63,498 nucleotides of DNA from an uncultured Chthonomonas sp. (lineage in GTDB: Bacteria > Armatimonadota > Chthonomonadetes > Chthonomonadales > Chthonomonadaceae): positions 1-63,498 of the forward strand of contig CAIONQ010000044.1 of the NCBI GenBank assembly GCA_903859705.1. The letters run 5' to 3'. A program made the translations under genes and the position numbers. Shown here one piece after another: positions 17,356-26,170 of the stretch. Below the pieces are notes generated by a model. It ran no database searches, had not been told where the DNA came from, and saw only the letters and a program-made list of their open reading frames with translations. Position 1 is the first letter of the stretch. Every line of letters begins with the position of its first letter.

Positions 17356-17364
17356 TGGTATAAT
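17356..17364 (+). promoter_or_regulatory. extended -10 promoter for the exporter operon
   Basis: TGGTATAAT at 17356-17364 is a perfect extended -10 element, identical to the divergent one 170 bp away on the other strand. Transcription would start near 17371, upstream of the Wzm-like gene. The rest of the 17028-17458 interval shows no gene. Confidence 0.6.
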
Positions 17365-17458
17365 CACGCCACAGACGTATTGCTATCCAATATCGTGATT
17401 GCCGCGTTGCTTCCAACACTATATCCCCAGCCCGAATACGAGCCACCCTTTACTCAGA

Positions 17459-18349
17459 ATGCACTCATTGGAACAAGAACTCCCGCCAAATGATACAGAG
17501 TATGATGAAGGCCAGTTACAGCTGTTCACATCTGCCAGCCGTGTTCATAATCTTCCCGCTTTTATCCACTCAGGCGTTGCGGACTTAAGGGCTGCATGGC
17601 CAACTACCTCACGATTCTTCAAGCGTGGCCTCGCCCAAAAATATCGGTATTCATCACTTGGCTTACTGTGGGCCGTTGTTCCCTCAATCATTACGGCTAC
17701 GGTGCTGATTGCAAGCCAAAAGGCAAAGGTTATATTACACGGTGCGGGAGACGTTCCACCGGCGTTTTACGGGGTGTTTGGCCTGGCACTTGCACAAACT
17801 TTTCTGGATGGTATGAATGCTGCCAAAAACGTATTCTCAGCCAATCAATTTCTTCTGCGGCGCAGTAATGTGCCTATAGAGGGCCTGATTGGGGCGGCAG
17901 TTCTGGATGCAGCTTTCAGTTCACTTGTCAGGATGCTGGTGCTGGTAGTTGCGTTCCTCTTCTTTAGCGTATCGCCATCTCGTACCGCTCCCCTTGCTGT
18001 GTGCGGGCTGCTAAGCTCATTGTTTCTTGGTTGCGGTGCCGGGCTGTTTCTTGCACCCATAAATAGCCTGAAACGCGATATAGAGAACATTATGGGCTTT
18101 TTGCCATGGATACTATTTGCAATAACTCCCGTTTTTGTTAAGCCATCTGCAGGATCCCCGGCGGCAGCTCTGTATGCGATTAACCCACTCTCATGGGTGT
18201 TTGATAGCACGCGAACCCTGGCATACAACGCGCACGGGCACCACTGGCCAGCCGTTGTTGCACTGCCGGCATCCCTGGCTGTGCTTGCGGTTGCATGGGC
18301 GGCATGCAGGGTGTGGCACCCCTACGTTGTGGAAAGGCTTCTGGTATAG
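17459..18349 (+). CDS. ABC-2 polysaccharide export permease (Wzm-like)
   Basis: About 296 residues. After a polar N-terminal segment of about 60 residues comes the typical ABC-2/TagG start (RGLAQKYRYSSLGLLWAVVP), then six hydrophobic segments, including IITATVLIASQ, FSSLVRMLVLVVAFLFF, LLSSLFLGCGAGLFLAPI and a C-terminal ASLAVLAVAWAACRV helix. It forms the channel of an O-antigen/teichoic-acid-type exporter moving lipid-linked glycans across the inner membrane. It is followed after 2 bp by its ATPase. I use the ATG at 17459; a TTG at 17399 in the same frame is possible, and neither has a clear ribosome-binding site. Confidence 0.82.
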   Translation: MHSLEQELPPNDTEYDEGQLQLFTSASRVHNLPAFIHSGVADLRAAWPTTSRFFKRGLAQKYRYSSLGLLWAVVPSIITATVLIASQKAKVILHGAGDVPPAFYGVFGLALAQTFLDGMNAAKNVFSANQFLLRRSNVPIEGLIGAAVLDAAFSSLVRMLVLVVAFLFFSVSPSRTAPLAVCGLLSSLFLGCGAGLFLAPINSLKRDIENIMGFLPWILFAITPVFVKPSAGSPAAALYAINPLSWVFDSTRTLAYNAHGHHWPAVVALPASLAVLAVAWAACRVWHPYVVERLLV

Positions 18350-18351
18350 GC

Positions 18352-19773
18352 GTGGCAACAAAACGTATACTCGAAGTTGAAAATGTATCCAAACGGTTCT
18401 GCCAGAAGCCAGAACTGGCTTTGCGTTATGCTGTTTCTGATGTGCTGCGCGAAATGCGTGGAAAAGACCCGCACAAGGGGCTACGGCGCGGTGAGTTCTG
18501 GGCCCTGAAGGATGTTAGCTTCACACTGGACCAGGGCGAAGTTGTGGGAGTAATTGGGCACAACGGGGCCGGCAAAAGCACCCTGATAAACCTTGTAAGT
18601 GGGTTGATGCGCCCCACCTGTGGATTGATTAAAAGATATACGCCGCGTGTTGTGCTGATGGATAACAACGGCGGCCTTAATATGCTGGAAACCGGCCGGG
18701 AGAACATAGCGGCACAGCTGGCTCTTCACGGATGCCTTGAGGGCGAGATAGCCGCACAGAGCGAAGCAGCTATCCGCTTTGCAGAACTCGGCACATTTAT
18801 TGATGCTCCTGCCGGTACCTATAGCATGGGAATGAAGCTGCGGCTGGCTTTCTCTATTTACACCTGCCTCAAGCCTGATATGTTTATTGTTGACGAAGCC
18901 ATCAGCGGCGGGGACATTCGGTTTCGGCGCAAGTTCCAGAACTACCTTAAAGGCTACCTCGATGATGGGGGCTCAATTCTCTTTTGCTCTCACGAGCTGT
19001 TCTTTGTTCAGTCTCTCTGCAAAAATACGCTCCTATTGGATGCCGGGCATCTGCTTGCTTTCGGCCCAACTCTTGGCGTGCTCAAACAGTATCAGGATCT
19101 CATGAAGGATATCCCGGATCCTGACTTACTGCCAACCCCTGCCCTGCAAGGCATGAAGGATGACGACGAAGCCAACACGGGATTAGAAGACGAAATAGAT
19201 ACTGAGGTTAACCAGGAAACGGCCAGTGCAACATTAGAAGCAGAAAACACCACTGCCAGCCCTGTGGAGCAAAACAGCACAGCAGCGGGTGAACACACAC
19301 ACCAGCAGGCACACAAAGCCTCTGACAATGCAGCCCACCTTTCAGCGGCAAGCTTTGTAGAATCTCTTCGCATGTTTGCGCCAGATGGCGGAAGCCTTAT
19401 ACCAGGCAAGCCGGCAGTAATTGAGATTATCTGCGAATCAAGCGAAGACTGCGCCAGCATGCTGGTGAGTGTGGAAATAAGCAATGGCTCGGAGTTTCCG
19501 GTTGCCACAATTATTGATGGATTTGGAGACCACAGGTACTTCCTTAAGAGCGGCCGAAACGTCTTTACCGGGAACATTGCAAGCCTGCCGCTAATGCCTG
19601 GGAAATATGAAGTTAGGGCGTGCATATGCGATGAAGAAACCGCAGCCGTTATTATGTGGAGTGGGTATGAAGATGTGCCTTACTCCGTGGAAGTGGAACG
19701 CCCAATGGATAAGGAGTTTAATCTTCTTAGCTACAGAAATAACTCGGTGTACGTACGAACGGATTGGATCTGA
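18352..19773 (+). CDS. polysaccharide ABC exporter ATPase with C-terminal binding domain (Wzt-like)
   Basis: About 473 residues from a GTG two bases after the permease stop. The ATPase domain (about 5-255) has Walker A GHNGAGKST, signature YSMGMKLRLAFSIY and Walker B MFIVDEAISGGD, all typical of the Wzt/TagH group. A low-complexity acidic linker (about 260-335) leads to a C-terminal beta-rich domain (about 340-470, starting SFVESLRMFAPDGG) resembling the Wzt C-terminal carbohydrate-binding domain that recognises the modified end of O-polysaccharide. That domain implies the exported glycan carries a specific terminal modification; a methyltransferase gene follows immediately, as in O8/O9-type systems. 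Confidence 0.87.
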   Translation: MATKRILEVENVSKRFCQKPELALRYAVSDVLREMRGKDPHKGLRRGEFWALKDVSFTLDQGEVVGVIGHNGAGKSTLINLVSGLMRPTCGLIKRYTPRVVLMDNNGGLNMLETGRENIAAQLALHGCLEGEIAAQSEAAIRFAELGTFIDAPAGTYSMGMKLRLAFSIYTCLKPDMFIVDEAISGGDIRFRRKFQNYLKGYLDDGGSILFCSHELFFVQSLCKNTLLLDAGHLLAFGPTLGVLKQYQDLMKDIPDPDLLPTPALQGMKDDDEANTGLEDEIDTEVNQETASATLEAENTTASPVEQNSTAAGEHTHQQAHKASDNAAHLSAASFVESLRMFAPDGGSLIPGKPAVIEIICESSEDCASMLVSVEISNGSEFPVATIIDGFGDHRYFLKSGRNVFTGNIASLPLMPGKYEVRACICDEETAAVIMWSGYEDVPYSVEVERPMDKEFNLLSYRNNSVYVRTDWI

Positions 19774-19777
19774 CACG

Positions 19778-20590
19778 GTGATAGACCTGGAAGCGCTTGC
19801 TGAATCGCAAAAAACAGACCCGGTTATCAGCGCCTACGATAAGGGCATAGTTGATAGAAGCATGCGTTCCTATTTTGGCGCAGATCGGTATTGCAATGTA
19901 GGCTACTGGGTGCCGGGGTGCAGGGAGCTTGGGGAGGCATCCAGGGAGCTGACAGCCCGGCTAATTAGTGAGCTTGATTGCAACAGTGCAAGTATTCTGG
20001 ATGTTGGCTGTGGGCTGGGAGCTACAACTGCACAGGTGAAAGCAGCATTTCCTGCGGCGGAAGTTACAGGAATAAATATTTCAGCAAACCAGATTGCCGC
20101 CTGCCGTAATGCAGTGCCAGATTGCATTTTTTTGCCAATGGATGCCGCCCAGCTTGAATTTAAAGCTGGATGTTACGATTCAATTCTCAGCGTGGAAGCG
20201 GCATTCCACTTTAACACACGAGAGAAGTTTCTGAACCATGCATTCCGAGTTTTGAAGAGCGGCGGCCGTTTATCGATGGCAGATATCATCTATGCCGATG
20301 GGCCTATGGCACAACACCTTACCGTATGGCCAGTTATGGAAGAAAACAGCCTTACCGATATTGAAGAGTATGAGTGGATGCTGGAACGTTGCGGATTTGG
20401 GGATGTGCGAATAACAGATATTACAACAAACACGTGGCATTCCTGGTGCACAAATATCGCCAGATGCCTGCCCGGGGATGTGGAAGAGGGTGTTATTTCG
20501 GCAGAAACATGCCAGGTGTTTCTGAATACACTTCCAGCACTCAAAGATTCTGTAAAACGTTACATTCAAATATCCGCCTTTAAGCCCTGA
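19778..20590 (+). CDS. class I SAM-dependent methyltransferase
   Basis: A 270-residue protein from the GTG four bases after the Wzt-like stop; a longer frame inside that gene is not plausible. It has the class I motif ILDVGCGLGATTAQ (about residue 77-90), the acidic VTGINISANQI strand and post-motifs SVEAAFHFNTREKFL and LKSGGRLSMADI. The layout (RYCNVGYW before motif I) resembles the sterol/tocopherol/small-molecule C- or O-methyltransferases. Tight coupling to the Wzm/Wzt-like genes suggests that it methylates the exported glycan or lipid, possibly as the terminal mark read by the Wzt C-terminal domain. The substrate is inference. Confidence 0.82.
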   Translation: MIDLEALAESQKTDPVISAYDKGIVDRSMRSYFGADRYCNVGYWVPGCRELGEASRELTARLISELDCNSASILDVGCGLGATTAQVKAAFPAAEVTGINISANQIAACRNAVPDCIFLPMDAAQLEFKAGCYDSILSVEAAFHFNTREKFLNHAFRVLKSGGRLSMADIIYADGPMAQHLTVWPVMEENSLTDIEEYEWMLERCGFGDVRITDITTNTWHSWCTNIARCLPGDVEEGVISAETCQVFLNTLPALKDSVKRYIQISAFKP

Positions 20591-20607
20591 AGCATAGAGC
20601 GGGCCGC

Positions 20608-23586
20608 CTATTTGCTGGCGCGTTGCCTTGCCAGGTGCGTACGCATATCCGTAAACATCACAATCCAGGGCATTCTGCTCCAAACGCCAGCCACTCCGGC
20701 GTAGTACTCCTGTTGCAGGCACGAAATATACTCCTGCTTATTGGTAATATCGGCATGTTCGCCAAGCGTTCTGGCAAGGACAATGCGCATATCATTTTCG
20801 GCTGTTATTTCGCTATAAGTTTGAATAACGGCGCACCCCGTGCGAATGGCAAGCTCCGCAAACCCTCTGGAGGGCCGCAACAACCTGCCATGAAACGTTA
20901 AATAATTGCCATCGGCTGAATTGCCATCAGGGGCAAGTATTACAGATTTGCCTGCACGCAAGAGCGCTTCCGCATTCTCAAACTGTTTTGCATACAGGAT
21001 GGTGTGATGACGCTTGCTGGATAGTTTCTGAGCTACCCGTATGCCTTCCACACCAAAAACCACGCACTGGCTGAGACGATCCATTTCAGACTTTGGCAGC
21101 CAACAACCGGCAAGGCTATGATGCGGGGTGATTAGCACACCACGCCCTTCTGAGGCTGCGGCATCAAACAGTTCTATGCCCACAAGGCGAGAGCGTGGGC
21201 TGCTGGCTGTAGCCGGGACACCTGTTGCGCTTAAATCCAGTGCATAACGAAACATCAAGTTGTAGTACAGACTGCGAACAATCATCTCATTGAGGGAGAC
21301 ATCGGTTTCAATGGATGCATGAAACTGAGCGATAAGCTCTGTTTCGGCAGGCCAGTATTTGGCGCGCGCCCACGGCTGCTTTACCAGATAGGAGAGTGCC
21401 GCAGAAGCCATTGCAAAAGGCTGCCGCTTTACCGCACGCTCTACCCGAGACTTAATTGGTGGCCTGGCAGCAATATCCCGCATGTTGGAGGAGGCATCTG
21501 GCAGAACAATCTCCTGAAGGGCTTGTTGAAGCAACATCTGCTCTTCCGAGTAGCTTTCGCCACTCAAGGCAATAGAAGGCTGCTTTTTTGAGCCCACGAG
21601 CGCCGCGATTTTAGACACCGTAGAAGCGCCCGCAAACTCATCAAGAGTAACCTCTACTCCCGTTAAACTGTGTATTCTTTCAAGCAAACGTACGGCTTCG
21701 ATAGAACCGCCACCACACTCAAAGAAATCAACATCTGCAGACATTGGAACAGCGCCAAGCAGTTCGCGCCATGCAATAAGCACTGCATCTTGTGGTGCGT
21801 GGGAGCCATAGCTGTGTGCCTGCAACGCCCCATTGGGCAGTGCGCCTTCATCGGATAGTTCCCATGTATACAGCGGCTGAATATCGCCATTGATAATCCC
21901 GGCCCTACACGCTCCACGTTGAACTTTTCCACTCGGTGTTCTGGGGATATCTCCTCTTTTTACCAGGAAGATACTGTGTATGGGAATATGAAATTCTTTG
22001 CCAATTGAGTGCCTGATAGCAGCAGCAGCAGCAGCCAGTTCACCCGAATCCGCGCGTTTTCCGCTAATTTCGCAGGCAATTGCAACAGTTTCGGCAGTAT
22101 GTTCACCGTTAGAAGGCAGCGAAAATATTGCACGCATTCCGCCTTTGACAACCGGGTGGATGTCATCCAGGCACCACTCTATATCCGATGGCACGTAGTT
22201 CTGACCGTTTACAATTATCAGATCCTTTAGCCTGCCAGTAATATAGAGCTGCCCATCACAAACAAACCCGAGATCGCCCGTGCGTAGGAATTTAGTTTCA
22301 GGCTCACTTTCATTTAGCTGCCAGCCAAATACAGCGGCACTCTCATCCGCACGTTGCCAGTACCCCCGGGCAACTCCCGAGCCAGATACCCAGATCTCGC
22401 CGACTTCACCGGAGGAAACACGTGTTAGCGCCTCTGGGTCTACAATTGCAACATCTGTGTCGTCGTACCAGTGGCCACAACCTGTTAGCAGAACGCTTCG
22501 GTTATCAACATGCCGTTTTACTGTATGTACTGGTTCGCGGCCGCCTGTGGCAGTTACCATCAGAGTGGCCTCGGCAAGCCCATATGAGGGGCCCAGCACA
22601 GTTTCTTTCATGCCCCACGCTGCAAAGCGGGAATAGAAAGCAGCCATTAAGTCTGCGCGTATGGGTTCCGCGCCACATGAGGCAACGCACCAGGAGCTAA
22701 GATCTACCTCGGCCAGGGATTGATCATCGCTATCTAATGCTATGGATGCAAGGCAGTGCTGGAATGCAAATGCAGCCCCTGCAGAGTGCGTAATTCGGAA
22801 TGTGCTGATTGCGCGAAGCCACCTGGCGGGATCTCTCAAGAATGCGCCCGGGCTCATTAGCCAGATGGGAGTACCAGATAGCAAAGGACGAAGCAGCCCC
22901 TCCACAAGCCCAAAATCATGGGTGTGAGGCATCCAGGTAAGAACTCGTGCGTTCTCGAAATATCCAATTACCTGCTGCAATGCACGAATATTGGCTGCCA
23001 CATTTCGGTGGGAAACCATAACACCGCGAGGTGTGCCTGTAGATCCGGATGTGTACTGCAGATAAGCAATATCATCAGGTGCAGGAGTGTACCCATCAAA
23101 GCGATTTCTGGGCTGAATGCTTTCAACACACAGATACGTGAGACTTATTTCACCGGGCAGTTTGCCAATGGTTTCCGCTGTTGTTAATGCCACGCAGGCG
23201 TCGGCATCGGCTGCAATGGCAGCACTTCTTGGTGCCGCCCTTCTGCCACGCATAGCATCTGGCACGGGTACTGGCACACCAATAGCACCTACATACAGAC
23301 ACCCCAGCAACGCTGGCAGAAACAGCACACCTTCTGGAAGAATGATAAGCACACGGTGCCCGGTGAGAACCCCTTTTGCCCGCAGTTCTGCGGCAATCCC
23401 TAGGGCCAACGCCTTCAAATTGGAGCACGTTATTGCACAATCTGCGGATTCGCCATTGCGAAGATATGTGATGGCAAGGGATTCCGAAGCTTCGTTTGCT
23501 CGCCGTTCAAACAGAGACAGGATTGTATCATCCGGCAAAACGGATAGATGTTGGCAAAAAGTGTTGATCGATCCAGATGAATTCAT
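20608..23586 (-). CDS. FAAL - acyl carrier protein - LPLAT acyltransferase tri-domain protein
   Basis: A 992-residue protein. Residues about 1-575 are a fatty-acyl-AMP-ligase-like adenylation domain, with YLQYTSGSTGTPRGVMVSH, the FAAL-style MPHTHDFGLVEGLLRPL and FLRTGDLGFV. About 595-665 is a carrier domain with FFECGGGSIEAVRLL; Ser628 is the expected phosphopantetheine site. About 750-992 is a lysophospholipid/lipid A-type acyltransferase domain (GVLITPHHSLAG, SVILAPDGNSADGN, RGFAELAIRTGCAVIQTYSE). The plausible reaction is activation of a fatty acid, loading onto the built-in carrier and transfer to an acceptor. It lies 57 bp downstream of the dioxygenase-like gene on the same strand and converges with the exporter operon. 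Confidence 0.85.
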   Translation of the reverse strand: MNSSGSINTFCQHLSVLPDDTILSLFERRANEASESLAITYLRNGESADCAITCSNLKALALGIAAELRAKGVLTGHRVLIILPEGVLFLPALLGCLYVGAIGVPVPVPDAMRGRRAAPRSAAIAADADACVALTTAETIGKLPGEISLTYLCVESIQPRNRFDGYTPAPDDIAYLQYTSGSTGTPRGVMVSHRNVAANIRALQQVIGYFENARVLTWMPHTHDFGLVEGLLRPLLSGTPIWLMSPGAFLRDPARWLRAISTFRITHSAGAAFAFQHCLASIALDSDDQSLAEVDLSSWCVASCGAEPIRADLMAAFYSRFAAWGMKETVLGPSYGLAEATLMVTATGGREPVHTVKRHVDNRSVLLTGCGHWYDDTDVAIVDPEALTRVSSGEVGEIWVSGSGVARGYWQRADESAAVFGWQLNESEPETKFLRTGDLGFVCDGQLYITGRLKDLIIVNGQNYVPSDIEWCLDDIHPVVKGGMRAIFSLPSNGEHTAETVAIACEISGKRADSGELAAAAAAIRHSIGKEFHIPIHSIFLVKRGDIPRTPSGKVQRGACRAGIINGDIQPLYTWELSDEGALPNGALQAHSYGSHAPQDAVLIAWRELLGAVPMSADVDFFECGGGSIEAVRLLERIHSLTGVEVTLDEFAGASTVSKIAALVGSKKQPSIALSGESYSEEQMLLQQALQEIVLPDASSNMRDIAARPPIKSRVERAVKRQPFAMASAALSYLVKQPWARAKYWPAETELIAQFHASIETDVSLNEMIVRSLYYNLMFRYALDLSATGVPATASSPRSRLVGIELFDAAASEGRGVLITPHHSLAGCWLPKSEMDRLSQCVVFGVEGIRVAQKLSSKRHHTILYAKQFENAEALLRAGKSVILAPDGNSADGNYLTFHGRLLRPSRGFAELAIRTGCAVIQTYSEITAENDMRIVLARTLGEHADITNKQEYISCLQQEYYAGVAGVWSRMPWIVMFTDMRTHLARQRASK

Positions 23587-23643
23587 AGGTAACGGCGGCC
23601 GCTGTTTACAGATACTCTTGAATTGGGTGGCAGCAGATAGTTG

Positions 23644-24543
23644 TTATGGGGTTGAGTACAGCTTACGCCGTACCTCTGAGGCATTCGACAGTACCTCTTC
23701 ATATTCTACCTGTGTGTAGGTTCGGTTCTCGTTTGGCGTGTAGCCCAGGAACTCGAGGTCTGTGGGCCTTACCATGGTGGTGCCAGCCGGTACGTGCAGA
23801 TCTCGAACATAAAACTCCGTGGTTGTGCGGTACATCTCAAAGCGTTCGGGATGCTCAGTATCAAAATACAGGAGTATTGGCTTCTCTTCCGCCGGAATAC
23901 AGTTGCAATGAACTGCAATTCTTGGTTCAGCGGTTGTGTTGGGTGAAGACCAGTGGTGAAGGCTCAAATCAAAGATAGCAGCCTGCCCCGGCTGCGAAAT
24001 TAATGGCCGGGAATACTTACTGCGCAGAGCCTCCTCGTAGGGCGCGTACCCTGCTTCGTAAGCGAAAGATACCTTTTCTGGGAAAATTTTGTGGGTATTC
24101 GGCAGAACATGAAGTGTGCCACTTTCTACTGTTGTTGGCTGCAGCGGGCACCAGATATTGATAACGTACTTTCGATAATCATCCAACACAGTCCAATGGT
24201 GATGCAGCCCAAATGTGCTGCCTCCGGGCACCTTAATAAAAACGCCGCAGGTAAGAATTGTGTAGTTTTCCAGCAAACGTTCTACGTGGCGAGCCATGAT
24301 GGCCCGAACTTCTGTATGAATCAATTCACGAACTTTTGTATCAGGATCCGTATAGCTGGATTCAATCTGATGGCCAGACTCTCCGGGCTTTAACTCCGGA
24401 TACATATCGTGCATCCAAACCCGCTGTATGAGAGAGTAAAGGTGGTTTACCTCGTCCTGTGTCAACAGCTGTTCATGAAAATAGCCCTCTTCAACTATAC
24501 GGCTATTTCTATCTGTATTTCTACAAACTGGCCTAAGGTACAT
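23644..24543 (-). CDS. phytanoyl-CoA dioxygenase-like protein with altered metal triad
   Basis: A 299-residue protein of the PhyH-type 2-oxoglutarate/Fe(II) oxygenase family, recognisable from FGLHHHWTVLDD, VINIWCPLQPTTVESGTLHV and AIFDLSLHHWSSPN with EPRIAVHC, the last providing the distal His and the 2-oxoglutarate-binding Arg208. Family members usually read HxD at the proximal motif; here the aligned residues are His114-His115-His116, so the carboxylate ligand appears replaced by His. It could be an active variant, a three-His enzyme or inactive. It precedes the FAAL fusion, so hydroxylation of an acyl chain is one reasonable guess. Confidence 0.75.
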   Translation of the reverse strand: MYLRPVCRNTDRNSRIVEEGYFHEQLLTQDEVNHLYSLIQRVWMHDMYPELKPGESGHQIESSYTDPDTKVRELIHTEVRAIMARHVERLLENYTILTCGVFIKVPGGSTFGLHHHWTVLDDYRKYVINIWCPLQPTTVESGTLHVLPNTHKIFPEKVSFAYEAGYAPYEEALRSKYSRPLISQPGQAAIFDLSLHHWSSPNTTAEPRIAVHCNCIPAEEKPILLYFDTEHPERFEMYRTTTEFYVRDLHVPAGTTMVRPTDLEFLGYTPNENRTYTQVEYEEVLSNASEVRRKLYSTP

Positions 24544-24993
24544 ACGTAGTATTCAGTCCGTCAAACAAGAGTGGATCCGCGCTACAAAACTGGAGGGTAA
24601 TTGTGATTGACAAAAAGTTGTTCGGTTGCTGTTAGAGGCCTATCATACCTTAATTGTTCCACGTCTGGAAATCGGCACTCGTGTGCTTGAGGAGATTCTG
24701 ACTTCGACGCAAACGCTCATGGAATGGTATTGCTCCTTTCGTTGCCAGCATCCCTGCTTTGAAATGTGATTATGCACAGCACGCGCCTGCTTTTTCGGGT
24801 AGACTAACCTTCGGCTTGATTCGGCTAATTATAGCGTATGGTTCGGAGCATCTGGCATTCGTTCCATCCCATCCACAATACGGTTGGCAACGTAGCGAAA
24901 GCGGCCACAGAGAATTTCAACTTCAAACCGGTGCCAATGCCCGGGATTGAAGACGTATTTTGAGCATTGAGGACCGAGGACGGAGACAGGATA
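24544..24993. other. divergent intergenic region, dioxygenase / phosphofructokinase
   Basis: A perfect TTGACA lies at 24607-24612 on the plus strand but has no good -10 at 16-18 nt (TGTTAG at 17), so a promoter is not firmly assigned. Short open frames here are not credible genes. No RNA gene recognised. Confidence 0.4.
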
Positions 24994-26025
24994 ATGAAGA
25001 TCGGAATGCTGACCGGCGGCGGCGATTGCCCCGGTTTGAACCCGGCCATGCGCGGGTTCGTACTAAAAGCGCTCGACTATGGCTTTGAGGTATGGGGAGT
25101 ACGTGAGGGTTGGCGTGGCCTGGTTAAGGGCATTGTAGAGGAAACACCGCTAACGGTAGGCCGCGTTGAGGAGATTATCTCCTGGGGCGGCACCATGTTG
25201 CGTTCATCCCGAACCAATCCTTACAAGGACCCCGCACAGCTGGCAGCTGTTAAAGAGAACATCCAGAAATTCGGCTTCGATTGTATCGTTGCCCTGGGTG
25301 GTGAGGATACTCTTGGCGTTGCAAGCAAGCTGTGGAAAGATGGAATTCCTACAGTAGGTATTCCGAAGACCATGGATAACGACCTGGATCAAACAGATTA
25401 CACATTCGGTTTTGATTCGGCTGTTTCCGTTAATGTAGAGGCCGCCGATAGGCTTCGCGATACCGCGCGCTCCCACGGCCGCGTAATCGTTTTGGAAGTT
25501 ATGGGCCGCCATGCAGGCTGGGTTGCACTCAATACAGGAATTGCTGCCGGCGCAGACTGGATTTTGCTGCCAGAGGTTCCGCTGGATCTGGATGCAATGA
25601 CCGAGCACCTGAAGGCATCTTACGCTCGTAAGGGCTACGGTATTGTGGTTGCATCTGAAGGTGTGGAACTGCCGCATGTGGATGAATCCAAGGCTAAACT
25701 GGATGCATTTGGCCACGTGATGCTCGGCGATCGCGCCGTTGGAGAGTTTATTGCTGCCGAGATTGAGAGCCGCACTGGCATCGAAACTCGCTCTGCAGTA
25801 ACCGGCCACATTCAGCGCGGTGGCGCCCCGAGCGCCTTCGATCGCGTGCTGGCATCCCGCCTCGGTATCCGCGCTGCTCAGTGCGTATACGAGAAGGACT
25901 TCGGCAAGATGGTTGCTATCCATGGCACCGAGATAGTTCCGGTGGATATTGATAAGGCCACCGGCAACCTTCGCACTGTTCCTGCAGAGCTGTACAACAC
26001 CATTACAACTCTCTTTAACAAGTAG
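24994..26025 (+). CDS. pfp: diphosphate-type 6-phosphofructokinase
   Basis: A 343-residue PfkA-family enzyme phosphorylating fructose 6-phosphate. The N-terminus IGMLTGGGDCPGLNPAMRG and PKTMDNDLDQTDYTFGFDSA are diagnostic. At the donor-determining positions it has Asp105 (GGEDTLG) and Lys125 (GIPKTMDND); ATP enzymes have Gly at both. The Asp/Lys combination is the mark of diphosphate-dependent enzymes such as the Amycolatopsis type. The ATG at 24994 has a GGAG site 8 nt upstream. It is followed by a strong terminator and a PfkB-type sugar kinase, which makes a small carbohydrate module. Confidence 0.9.
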   Translation: MKIGMLTGGGDCPGLNPAMRGFVLKALDYGFEVWGVREGWRGLVKGIVEETPLTVGRVEEIISWGGTMLRSSRTNPYKDPAQLAAVKENIQKFGFDCIVALGGEDTLGVASKLWKDGIPTVGIPKTMDNDLDQTDYTFGFDSAVSVNVEAADRLRDTARSHGRVIVLEVMGRHAGWVALNTGIAAGADWILLPEVPLDLDAMTEHLKASYARKGYGIVVASEGVELPHVDESKAKLDAFGHVMLGDRAVGEFIAAEIESRTGIETRSAVTGHIQRGGAPSAFDRVLASRLGIRAAQCVYEKDFGKMVAIHGTEIVPVDIDKATGNLRTVPAELYNTITTLFNK

Positions 26026-26037
26026 CATCCAAGTGGG

Positions 26038-26082
26038 AAGCGGATGCCGGCGCAGCGCTGCGTTGCCGGCATCCGCTTTTTA
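26038..26082 (+). terminator. intrinsic terminator after phosphofructokinase
   Basis: A long perfect stem: AAGCGGATGCCGGC at 26038-26051 pairs with GCCGGCATCCGCTT at 26064-26077, a short GC-containing loop between, and a TTTTT run at 26076-26081 within and after the stem. Confidence 0.93.
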
Positions 26083-26170
26083 ACACAACTTTAGCCACAT
26101 GGGTGGCGAACAGAATTGCGTGCGTGGTGTGCAGCAACGCTTGAATACCGAACACGCTGGAGTGGCGGGT

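Noticed and set aside
24759-24950. Small plus-strand frame before the phosphofructokinase gene
   Set aside because: No ribosome-binding site or domain; it lies in the leader of the downstream gene.
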